NCBI GenBank assembly: GCA_937860145.1
Contig: CALMBF010000164.1
Coordinates: forward strand, 1-64,000
DNA: 64,000 nt
Source: an uncultured Geobacter sp.
Lineage (GTDB): Bacteria > Desulfobacterota > Desulfuromonadia > Geobacterales > DSM-12255
Direction: 5' to 3'
Positions 50,131 through 59,023 of this stretch are shown here, piece by piece. The position numbers and the translations under genes are program-made. Positions within the stretch are counted from its first letter, which is position 1; each line of letters starts with the position of its first letter. Below the pieces are notes generated by a model that saw only the letters and a program-made list of their open reading frames with translations, searched no databases and was not told where the DNA came from.

Positions 50131-50590
50131 TTTCAGAGAACTCATTCCCCATTCCCTTCCTCAGCTGCAGAACTATCATCCACTGACATCTCACGTTTTA
50201 AGTGAAAAAACGACAGAACCAGACACACCCGTCAGTACTCACACTTAACTCCAAGTCTCACCGCGCACTTCAGAGAAACAAGCTTTATTACATGGTTAAG
50301 ATCCTAACCGGCAGCAGGTTGGTAGCATACGACGGAAAGAGAGCGATGGTGGTGGGGGGAAGGGGAAATCCTGTCATCTGGCTGTCTTTTCCCCTGTCGA
50401 AGTGAAATCGCGGCTTATGACCAGATTGTAAAATTAAAATTAACAGCATTTTATGGAGTAAAAGTGAATTAATAATTATCATTAATAAATAAATTCACAG
50501 CTCTCTAATCTCGTTTCGTAAGTGATTTCAATAGGGCTGAATTTTAACCGGAAATTACCGGCTGAACAAGGTGCGGTTGCCTGAAGAACA
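50131..50590. other. AT-rich gene-free region upstream of the cytochrome cluster
   Basis: No supported gene lies here; short frames such as 50202-50405 lack ribosome sites. GC content falls sharply over 50430-50520. An imperfect palindrome with TGAATT/AATTCA ends spans 50465-50497 around AATTATCATTAA, faintly like a Fur box. It may hold regulator sites for the sigma-54 promoter just downstream. Confidence 0.6.
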
Positions 50591-50604
50591 GGCACATTTC
50601 TTGC
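50591..50604 (+). promoter_or_regulatory. Strong candidate sigma-54 (-24/-12) promoter
   Basis: GGCACATTTCTTGC has GGCAC at -24 and TTGC at -12 with the invariant GG and GC exactly 10 bases apart. It is about 70 bases before the small gene at 50673 and heads the cytochrome cluster. It would need an enhancer-binding activator. Confidence 0.65.
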
Positions 50605-50672
50605 TCGACTCATAAAGTCCTAAAATTAATTTAATTGCACATTGCTTATAAATTAGTTCAAAGGAGGCTTGC

Positions 50673-50972
50673 ATGGCTTCAACCTGGTGCAAGAACATGA
50701 GCTTCCCGGAGCCGCAGATAATAGAAAGCCATATCCTTGCGGCGCTGCTTACCTATGAGCCGCATACCGAATACGCCCCCTACATGGGAGCTGACGGTAG
50801 AGTTTACTTCAAGGTCTACGGAGCATTTCAGGAAACCATCGACCGCCTGTATGCTGGTGAATCGGCTCCACTGCTGGAATTCATGGCTAACCTGAAAAAG
50901 CTGCGCGACATAATTTTCACGATGAAATTCGACAAGAAATTCCACCGGGTCAAGGCACAGAGATTTGGCTAG
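50673..50972 (+). CDS. Small protein of unknown function, first gene of the cytochrome cluster
   Basis: The 99-residue protein has a strong AAAGGAGG ribosome site. It has no signal peptide, transmembrane segment or haem motif, and only one cysteine. It is a mixed-charge soluble protein with likely helices in the middle and a basic end (MKFDKKFHRVKAQRFG). I do not recognise it. It lies between the sigma-54 promoter and the 2649-residue cytochrome, 71 bp before the latter, so it is probably co-transcribed and may be a regulator or accessory protein. Confidence 0.75.
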   Translation: MASTWCKNMSFPEPQIIESHILAALLTYEPHTEYAPYMGADGRVYFKVYGAFQETIDRLYAGESAPLLEFMANLKKLRDIIFTMKFDKKFHRVKAQRFG

Positions 50973-51043
50973 TCGTGCGAGAGTGCCCGGGGCAGCTGGA
51001 CTCATACACATTCACACTGCGGTAATTTTGTTGGGAGGCCGTC

Positions 51044-54000
51044 ATGGTTAAGATAGTGGCTACGGTAGTGCAAAAAATTAACTCGCTTCGGAGAACAGGC
51101 GGGTTACTTTTTCTAGGAGCGCTTGTTTCGTGTGGAGTCACGCTCTCACCCCATGATTCCGAGGCCGCGATCGGCACGACATCCCAGAACTGGCCGACTA
51201 CCCCGATATACGCCAATGCCGCCTACCCTTCGGCTGCCATCACCTACAACGCAGTAGCTGGCAACAACCGACTGCTGGTGGTGGGGATCTCCTCTTCGAC
51301 CACAGCCGTGGCCCAGGCACAGCCGACGGTATCCTACGGTGGTGTAAGCATGACTCCCGCCGTCGGATACAGCGCCACCGCTACTCAGCAGCACTCATAT
51401 CTCTTCTATCTCCCGATCGGCACGTCGGCCACAGCTGACACGGGCAAAACGATTGCGATCAGCATCAGTGGCGGAACTTCGCGCTACTGTATTGTGAATG
51501 CAGCAGTTTACACCGGTGTTGATCAGACGAGCCCGGTATCCAGTCCGGTACGGTCCAGCAACAATACAACGGCCAGTACCGTTGTCGGACCGTTCACGTC
51601 GGTTGTCAACAGCGGACAGCTGGGTATATCCATTCTGAATACGGTCAGGACCGGGACGTCGAAAGCCAATGCGGGAACCATAACCATTGGTACGACAGGC
51701 CACATCTGGACCCAGATCAGTACTGCTGCCAGTAACAGGATAATTGGTGCCCTGAGAACGACTTTTGCCACCACCTCCAACGTAAACACGGCCACGGCCA
51801 CCCAGCATACCTCTTCGGCAACAACCCTGAACTCCACCGCTGCCATCACCATCAAACCGATCCAGGGTATCACGGTTTCCAACGGTTCGTCGGTGGCAGG
51901 CAACAAATCAGTCTGGGTTAATGATGGTGCCAATTCAAATAACATAGTGGTTGACGCCTTCGCCATGACTGCGGATGCAGCAACGACAGTTACCGGCATT
52001 ACCTTCACGGCAAACGCCAACACTACGAGCACTAACATTTCCTTAATCAAGATCTGGCGCAAGGTTGGGGCAAACCTTGTTGCCTGGGAGGGAAGCGATG
52101 TTCTTGTAGGGAGTGCTTCGGCAACTGGCGGGGCGGTAAACTTCACGATAAATGAATCCGTCTCCACTGCGACCCAGAATTACATCGTCACATACGACAT
52201 CGCTCCCGGCGCAACGGCCTCGACAGGGAACGTCCTCACCGGCACTATCACCGCCATAACACCTGCCGCAATTTCACTGACCGATACGTCGGCACTGAGT
52301 GCGTCAATCTACATCTATCCGACGGTAACCCTTGGCACAGGGATCGAGCCGCCTGCTGTCCGTCTTTGGAAATCGAGTGCTCCAACCAGGCTTGATGCCT
52401 TTACCCTGGTGCATAACAGTTCACTGGCTACTGATAACGACTCAATTTCCATCGTCACTGTTACCATGACGCCGACGTACATTTCCGGAGGTACAGGTGG
52501 GACACTCTCCAAAATCAAGTTGATGGAGATAGTTGACGAAGCAAATATCGTGTACGGGAGTGCTACTGGTGCGACTGCGGGGGACGTCTGGAATATACCC
52601 ACGAGCGGATTGACCGTCACTTCGACGCTGAAAACCTATTATGTTCGCATTTCGACCGCCGACTCAATCACCCCGTCTGTTACCGATACATCCGGCACCA
52701 TCACCGGTTACTACGCATTTGGAGGTACGGTAACCGCCCTTTCCCATAATGCTAGCAGCAAATTATCCCCCAATGATAATACCAGCCAAACTCTTATCAT
52801 CGATATGGAAACGCCTATTGGGCCAACGTATGTAAATGCAAAATCCGGAACAAATGGTGGCGAGATCGATCTCGATTGGGATGAGGCAAGTGATGCGCAT
52901 AGCGGAACACTTCATCCTGCTACCCCGTATCTGATTCGCAGAAGCCTGCCCGACGGATCATATCCATCTGTCAGGTGTACTGACGGAGTTGACTTGGCCA
53001 GTGTCGCAGGGGTCAGTATTGACTATGTAAATCGCAAGGTCACCGATAAAGGACTTATTGACACGACGGGGACACGTTACTATTACCGCGTTTGTGCTTT
53101 GGATGCACAGGGGAACGTGAGTGACGGTTTCGGTGCATTCGCAAACTCCCAAGTCACTATGATTTGTAACATACCCCCGACCATCGCCCTGACACCATCC
53201 ACCCAGTTGATCAAGTCCACGAACAGTACGCCATTTACCTTCACAATCACGAACAAAGATCAAGGGCCGTGCCCAGACACAACCTTTAACCTTTCGTTAG
53301 TCGATGAAGTTGGCAACAGTACGCACTTTGACAAAGTTGTTCCTGAAACAGTGACGGTTGGTACCGGTTCGTCGGGAACAGGCACGCCGGTTGGCGCTTC
53401 CAAAGACATCATCATTACCGGCAAGCCCCAAGCAGCTCAGCTCGAACAGTACAAGTTTGCCGTTCTGGTAAGCACGTCTGGAGATACACACGGAGCTGCA
53501 ATCAAAACGGCTCAGGTCACGGGCATACTTAATGATATGCCGCCGATTGTGCATAATGCAGCCAATATGGGGCTGGATAAATACGGCCAATGGGGGCAGA
53601 CGTATACTTGCGCGACCTGTCACTCCAACAGCACCACGAATATCAAGGGTGTCTTCAATGTCATATCTACACCAATCGGGAGAAGGAACGTTGTCTTTAC
53701 CAAAGTCTCCTCAACAATCTCTGATCAGAATGGAGTTTTTGGTAATGATCTGCGCTCCGTGGGCAGGAATATTTCCACTAACGTCTGCTCTGTATGTCAC
53801 CACCGAACTACACAGCACCAGTACAGTGCGACCAAGGCTGATTTGAATTACGGAAATGGTCAGGGAGTGACCGGTCCTGACTCAAATACGGCGTATACTA
53901 CGGACCATCACAATTCAAGGGACTGTATTCAGTGTCATACACATAATACGGCATTCCGCTCCATCACCGGAGTTTGTGGTGACTGTCACGGGAATAAGGT

Positions 54001-57000
54001 CTCCGGTTATTTCCCGGTCAATTTGCAGACGATGGTTCATGATAAAGTTACTAATGCGCTTGGAAATGCTCCGCTGAATTACGGGGCACACCTTACTCAC
54101 AATAATGGCAAGATGACGTGTGGAGCATGTCACAACACCACAAATCACGGACTTCTGACCACTGGGTGGCTCGGGGACAGAATCCTGGAAATGGGCTTTA
54201 CCATAAGTAAAGATACATTCAGTGGATTCAACCCGAACCAGAGCATACAAGCTGGTACGTTCTACGGTACACAATTCCTCAGCAGTCCATATGTCTGGTC
54301 TGCCGGGCCTGGAACAACTATTGTACAGACAGGTGATTATAATGCTTCCTGCAGTACCTACTGCCACGGGAATTGGCCCGGTAACAGCGGATCTATAACC
54401 ACCCCGATCTGGGTCGGTACCGGCCAGGCTGCCTGTGGTACTTGCCACAACGCCAGTGGTGAAGCTCCGCCCGCATCCGGCAGCCACACAAAACATGCGG
54501 CCAATTTCGGGCCCGGTCTCGGCATCGCCTGCAGCAAGTGCCATGGTGCATTTGCCAATTTCACCGGCGTCAACCACATCAACGGTCAGGTTCAGTGGGA
54601 TTTGTCCGCATACCCTGGTGCAACATATAACGGATCCCCCGCAAATAGCACGGGCGCTCCTGCCCCGACAGCCTCGATTAATTACGCTACATGCAACAAC
54701 CTGTACTGCCACAGTGACGTCCAGGGCAAGGATGGCAATGGCACCGGCGGGCCGAGCAGCTACAGTGTAGCTAAATGGGGGGACCCGACCACCGCGACTT
54801 GCGGTTCCTGCCACCCAGACCCCAATACGTCCGGTTCACACCCCAGCCATGAAAATGTCGTGATAGCGTTCGACTGTCACGTCTGTCACGACAACGGTGG
54901 TACAACCTCTCCTCGTAATCATGCCAACGGAATTATAGACTTTCAGTTTGTCGGCCTGGGTCAGAACACTGTCTATTCACTTGGGACCGCGGTTCCAGTC
55001 GGAACCGGTTTCGGTACGTGCAGCACCAGTAATTGTCACGGCAGGTACACCCGTGCCTGGGGAACAAGCTCGTCCGGTTTGGAGCTCTGCGACAAGTGTC
55101 ACGGTTCCGCTACCTCTCCCCGCGGTTTCTACGGCACCCAGGGTCCTGACGGCACTCTCAGCGTCTACTCGTCTGCCGTAGGTGTTCACGACATTCACCT
55201 GCAAAACCTGAACTCCCCCCGAAAGGCTTCATTTGCCCGCTATACCTCCTATGCCATAGGGTTTAGCTGCAGGCAGTGTCATTCCATGCCAAACGGGCCG
55301 TTTTCCGCAGGCCACATAGATACGCCGCTACCCGCAGAAGTACCCTTCAGCAATGTCAGTTCCATTGCCAACACCGGCATGGTTAAGTTCAGCTATTACA
55401 CAACGCCGACCTACAATGCGGCAACCCAGACCTGTAGTGCCGTATGGTGCCATGGCGCGGGCATGAACTCCAACAATTCGACCGGCCCCTACGTCGGGAT
55501 CTCCCCCAGTATTCAGCGCCAGGTTCCTAAGTGGAATGTGCCGTATCTGACCGGCACTGGTGCCAGCGACTGCACCAAGTGTCACGCTCTGCCGCCACCC
55601 GCGCCGGATTCAAACTATATCCACTACGGCCAGACATTGGCAAATTGCAAGAGTTGCCACACGCACCTGACTGATGACGGCTACGGCTTCAAGAAAAAGT
55701 CGTTGCACGTCAACGGTGAAATTGACGGCGACTGCACCAAATGCCATGGCTATCCGCCGATCAACAACATCGTCGGCGATCACGATGGCTTGGCAACACC
55801 GGCACAGGGAGCGCTCCGGCTCGGCACAGCCGGTGCCCATAGTGCTCACGTTCTCAATGCGAATATCGGCAAGAATTGCCAAACCTGCCATTACAACTAC
55901 AACCCGCTGATGACGAAGGATGGCTCGGGGCAGCTTGAAATAGGTTTCAACGGCCTCAATGGAACTGTCATCTCCGGAACGTTCGCCGGTTACTCGAATA
56001 GCGACACCCATCCCAAGTGGCTTGCGACGAATGCAGGTACGTCCATCCAGAAGGTGACGACCGGAGCCAACGTCTGCTCCAACCTCTACTGCCACGGTGG
56101 CGGAACGTTAACGCTTCCGGCTCTCGGTGGTGGTGGCAACCCGGCGCCGAACTGGGAGGGAGGTCCTGCCGATGCAGCGTGCGGCAGCTGTCACGGAGCA
56201 GACATTTCCAGTGTACCTTCCGGCGGCTCACATACCAAGCATGCCCTCGCAACGGGTGGTGGCCCGGGCATTGCCTGCACTGTCTGCCACAAATCCGTGG
56301 CTGACATGTCCCACGTAGACGGGGCAGTCAGTTGGTATCTTGACCACGACAACCCTGTCATGGGCGCGAACGCAGCCTATGACGGCATCTCCTCGGGCAG
56401 GATCGTTGGTCTTGCCCCGAGGAACAACGGCACGGATTACCGCAACTGCAGCAACGTGTACTGTCACAGTAACGTTCAGGGCACCAACGGTGTCGGCGCT
56501 CCGACATCCTACGTAACAGTCAAATGGGGTGCCAACGGTACGCTCGACTGCGGCAGCTGCCACAAGAACATGGCAACCGATGCAGCTGCAACCGGAAGCC
56601 ACGTGAAGCACGCGAATACCGGTGCTACAAACATGGCTCTCTCCTGCGGCTACTGCCACCAGGACGGCGGGAGTGGCAGTCTCAACCATGCCGACAACAT
56701 CATCTACGTGAACTTTACCTCCTATGTCGGCGGTACGTATAGCAACAACAACCGCGTAGCGGGCTCCGCAGCCGGATACGGGACCTGTTCCGCGACTTTC
56801 TGCCACGGCACCAAACCATCGCCGGCATGGGGGAGCAGCGGCCCGCTTGCCTGCAACGCCTGTCACAGTGCGAGTGCCGACCGGACGGCGAACCCAAGCT
56901 GGTCGGGACGCCATGCCACCCACTACAACTACTCGACCTTGCCGACAACCTACAATGAAACGCTGACGGATTACAGCAACAACAAGAAGTACCGCTTCAA

Positions 57001-58993
57001 CTGCAAGCACTGTCACGATGCGGATTCCACGAAGCACAGCCTCAAGCCATATAGTTCTACCGCATATGCCCGGGTCTTCTTCGGCCTCTCCACCAACCGG
57101 CGCGGGAAGTACGCCTACGGCGCGGCCCAGGGGGCGACGGACAACGGCTTCAAGTACACGGCCGGCTCCTGCAACACCAGTTACTGCCACTCCAACGGCC
57201 GCCAGGGCGCACCGCTGGTCACCACCCTTACCTGGACGACGGCGCCGACAACCGGAAGCAACTGCCTCTATTGCCACGACGGCAAGAAAGAAACGGGAAC
57301 ATCATCCCTCTCCGCCCGCCACGACCGCCACATGAACCCGTCCGTCAATGCCAGCCTCGGCCTCGGTAACGGGCAGAACTGCCAGGATTGCCACATGAAG
57401 ACGATCGCTGCCGACAACGTGACGATCCTGAACAAGTTCTACCATGTGAATGGCTACGTGGATTACTCCAGCGTTCACGGTGGCCCGACCAACTACAACC
57501 GGACGACCAAGGTCTGCTCCAATGTCTACTGCCATTCAAACGGCAACGCCGGTGCATTTGTCTATGTCAACATGACCGGTCAGAAGGCGTGGGGTGGTAC
57601 CACCAACACGTCGACCTGCAACTTCTGCCACGGCCGCAGCAACGTCGCGGGCACACCCGATTATGCAAACGGCGGCGCCAATACGGCTACCGCAAACCTC
57701 CACCCGGGTCATATGTCCGGTCTTGCCGACACGACCGGCTGCTCCTACTGTCATAGAAGGACAGCCAACTCCACTATTGCCAACAAGTTCGTTGATTACT
57801 CGGCAGGTACCACCCACCTGAATGGCGGGATAAATGTCTACTTCGACAAGTCCAGGGCCTTCATCGGTACCAAGGCAACGGTCAGCACCGTGGGGTACCA
57901 GACAACCTGCAGCCAGATTGTCTGCCATGGTCAGGGTGCGCCGGTCTGGGGTACAGCCACCACCGCTCACCAATGCCAGAAATGCCATGGTTCAAGGTCA
58001 ACGGCGTTCACGACCTTCTCCTCACCGCAGGTCGCGCCGGGCTATGGCTCCGACGGTACCGACACGTCCATGACCAAGAAAGCGGCGACCGACCCCCGTG
58101 TCGGCGCCCACCAGCGCCACCTGGTTTCCAATGCCATTTCCGCACCGGTCAAGTGCGGCGAATGTCACGTGGCCGTCACAAGCATCCGCGCCGGCAATCA
58201 CTGGAACTACTCCACCGCCACCCTGACCTTCAATGGCCGGGCGACTGCCAACAGCCATACGCCGACGGTGTCCCGTACCAGTGGCATCATGCAGTGCAGC
58301 AACACCAACTGCCATACCGGCAAATACAACTCAGGCACAACGATCGCACCATTCTGGAACGCCACCGGCATGGTGAAGGAGACCGGCACCACCGTCGCTG
58401 CCTGCACCAAGTGCCACGCCATGCCGCCGTCAGGTTACACCGGCCACCCGGCTGCACTGAGTGATACCGCCGCCATATCGACAATCTATGGTACATGCGG
58501 CTCCTGCCACTCGAACCTGAGCAACAGTGCGACCAATGTGGGGAATGCCTTTGCCAACAAGGCACTCCACATCAACGGCACCATCAACTACGTCTCCAAT
58601 TGCGACGGCTGTCACGCCTATGACCTGACCGGTGGCGGCACCACCTGGACTCCGGCGCTTACCGGCGGTTCCGGGACGGGAGCTCACATCAAGCACATCG
58701 CCTTCATCAAGTCGCGGCTGAGCATCGCCACACTGACCCCGACAGGGCAGACCTTCGGCAGCGGCGAGCCGGCAGCCGTCTGCGGTACCTGTCATACGAA
58801 CACCCTGTCCGAACACGACAACGGCTCTCGCCAGATCACTTTCGGCACCGGCGGGACCACGAACACGATGGGTGCTGGCTACAGCGGTAGCATGAGCCTG
58901 CTCTTCGGCAGCACGAACCCCTCGTTCAGCACGGGAGCCAAGTCCTGCTCGAACCTGTCCTGTCACTACTTCACGACGCCAAACTGGTATTAG
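51044..58993 (+). CDS. Giant adhesin-like multihaem cytochrome with 31 CXXCH and 11 CX4CH motifs
   Basis: The 2649-residue protein starts after GGGAGG. Its N-terminus has a hydrophobic run ending in LVSC, a possible lipobox. Residues to about 855 contain no haem motif and are Ser/Thr/Asn-rich beta domains plus an FN3-like unit (RYYYRVCALDAQGNV). From about 856 on there are by eye 31 CXXCH, 11 CX4CH and one CX3CH (CSTYCH), mostly as the Geobacter CX4CH...CX2CH pairs. It ends TPNWY like the next gene. The 5' half is visibly more AT-rich than the 3' half. It is probably an extracellular electron-transfer protein tethered by its N-terminal domains. Confidence 0.93.
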   Translation: MVKIVATVVQKINSLRRTGGLLFLGALVSCGVTLSPHDSEAAIGTTSQNWPTTPIYANAAYPSAAITYNAVAGNNRLLVVGISSSTTAVAQAQPTVSYGGVSMTPAVGYSATATQQHSYLFYLPIGTSATADTGKTIAISISGGTSRYCIVNAAVYTGVDQTSPVSSPVRSSNNTTASTVVGPFTSVVNSGQLGISILNTVRTGTSKANAGTITIGTTGHIWTQISTAASNRIIGALRTTFATTSNVNTATATQHTSSATTLNSTAAITIKPIQGITVSNGSSVAGNKSVWVNDGANSNNIVVDAFAMTADAATTVTGITFTANANTTSTNISLIKIWRKVGANLVAWEGSDVLVGSASATGGAVNFTINESVSTATQNYIVTYDIAPGATASTGNVLTGTITAITPAAISLTDTSALSASIYIYPTVTLGTGIEPPAVRLWKSSAPTRLDAFTLVHNSSLATDNDSISIVTVTMTPTYISGGTGGTLSKIKLMEIVDEANIVYGSATGATAGDVWNIPTSGLTVTSTLKTYYVRISTADSITPSVTDTSGTITGYYAFGGTVTALSHNASSKLSPNDNTSQTLIIDMETPIGPTYVNAKSGTNGGEIDLDWDEASDAHSGTLHPATPYLIRRSLPDGSYPSVRCTDGVDLASVAGVSIDYVNRKVTDKGLIDTTGTRYYYRVCALDAQGNVSDGFGAFANSQVTMICNIPPTIALTPSTQLIKSTNSTPFTFTITNKDQGPCPDTTFNLSLVDEVGNSTHFDKVVPETVTVGTGSSGTGTPVGASKDIIITGKPQAAQLEQYKFAVLVSTSGDTHGAAIKTAQVTGILNDMPPIVHNAANMGLDKYGQWGQTYTCATCHSNSTTNIKGVFNVISTPIGRRNVVFTKVSSTISDQNGVFGNDLRSVGRNISTNVCSVCHHRTTQHQYSATKADLNYGNGQGVTGPDSNTAYTTDHHNSRDCIQCHTHNTAFRSITGVCGDCHGNKVSGYFPVNLQTMVHDKVTNALGNAPLNYGAHLTHNNGKMTCGACHNTTNHGLLTTGWLGDRILEMGFTISKDTFSGFNPNQSIQAGTFYGTQFLSSPYVWSAGPGTTIVQTGDYNASCSTYCHGNWPGNSGSITTPIWVGTGQAACGTCHNASGEAPPASGSHTKHAANFGPGLGIACSKCHGAFANFTGVNHINGQVQWDLSAYPGATYNGSPANSTGAPAPTASINYATCNNLYCHSDVQGKDGNGTGGPSSYSVAKWGDPTTATCGSCHPDPNTSGSHPSHENVVIAFDCHVCHDNGGTTSPRNHANGIIDFQFVGLGQNTVYSLGTAVPVGTGFGTCSTSNCHGRYTRAWGTSSSGLELCDKCHGSATSPRGFYGTQGPDGTLSVYSSAVGVHDIHLQNLNSPRKASFARYTSYAIGFSCRQCHSMPNGPFSAGHIDTPLPAEVPFSNVSSIANTGMVKFSYYTTPTYNAATQTCSAVWCHGAGMNSNNSTGPYVGISPSIQRQVPKWNVPYLTGTGASDCTKCHALPPPAPDSNYIHYGQTLANCKSCHTHLTDDGYGFKKKSLHVNGEIDGDCTKCHGYPPINNIVGDHDGLATPAQGALRLGTAGAHSAHVLNANIGKNCQTCHYNYNPLMTKDGSGQLEIGFNGLNGTVISGTFAGYSNSDTHPKWLATNAGTSIQKVTTGANVCSNLYCHGGGTLTLPALGGGGNPAPNWEGGPADAACGSCHGADISSVPSGGSHTKHALATGGGPGIACTVCHKSVADMSHVDGAVSWYLDHDNPVMGANAAYDGISSGRIVGLAPRNNGTDYRNCSNVYCHSNVQGTNGVGAPTSYVTVKWGANGTLDCGSCHKNMATDAAATGSHVKHANTGATNMALSCGYCHQDGGSGSLNHADNIIYVNFTSYVGGTYSNNNRVAGSAAGYGTCSATFCHGTKPSPAWGSSGPLACNACHSASADRTANPSWSGRHATHYNYSTLPTTYNETLTDYSNNKKYRFNCKHCHDADSTKHSLKPYSSTAYARVFFGLSTNRRGKYAYGAAQGATDNGFKYTAGSCNTSYCHSNGRQGAPLVTTLTWTTAPTTGSNCLYCHDGKKETGTSSLSARHDRHMNPSVNASLGLGNGQNCQDCHMKTIAADNVTILNKFYHVNGYVDYSSVHGGPTNYNRTTKVCSNVYCHSNGNAGAFVYVNMTGQKAWGGTTNTSTCNFCHGRSNVAGTPDYANGGANTATANLHPGHMSGLADTTGCSYCHRRTANSTIANKFVDYSAGTTHLNGGINVYFDKSRAFIGTKATVSTVGYQTTCSQIVCHGQGAPVWGTATTAHQCQKCHGSRSTAFTTFSSPQVAPGYGSDGTDTSMTKKAATDPRVGAHQRHLVSNAISAPVKCGECHVAVTSIRAGNHWNYSTATLTFNGRATANSHTPTVSRTSGIMQCSNTNCHTGKYNSGTTIAPFWNATGMVKETGTTVAACTKCHAMPPSGYTGHPAALSDTAAISTIYGTCGSCHSNLSNSATNVGNAFANKALHINGTINYVSNCDGCHAYDLTGGGTTWTPALTGGSGTGAHIKHIAFIKSRLSIATLTPTGQTFGSGEPAAVCGTCHTNTLSEHDNGSRQITFGTGGTTNTMGAGYSGSMSLLFGSTNPSFSTGAKSCSNLSCHYFTTPNWY

Positions 58994-59023
58994 TGTAGTC
59001 TAATAAATTGGGAGGGAAACGAG

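Noticed and set aside
50202-50405. 67-codon frame (GTG start) in the AT-rich gap
   Set aside because: No ribosome site, no recognisable product, and AT-rich surroundings that look regulatory.
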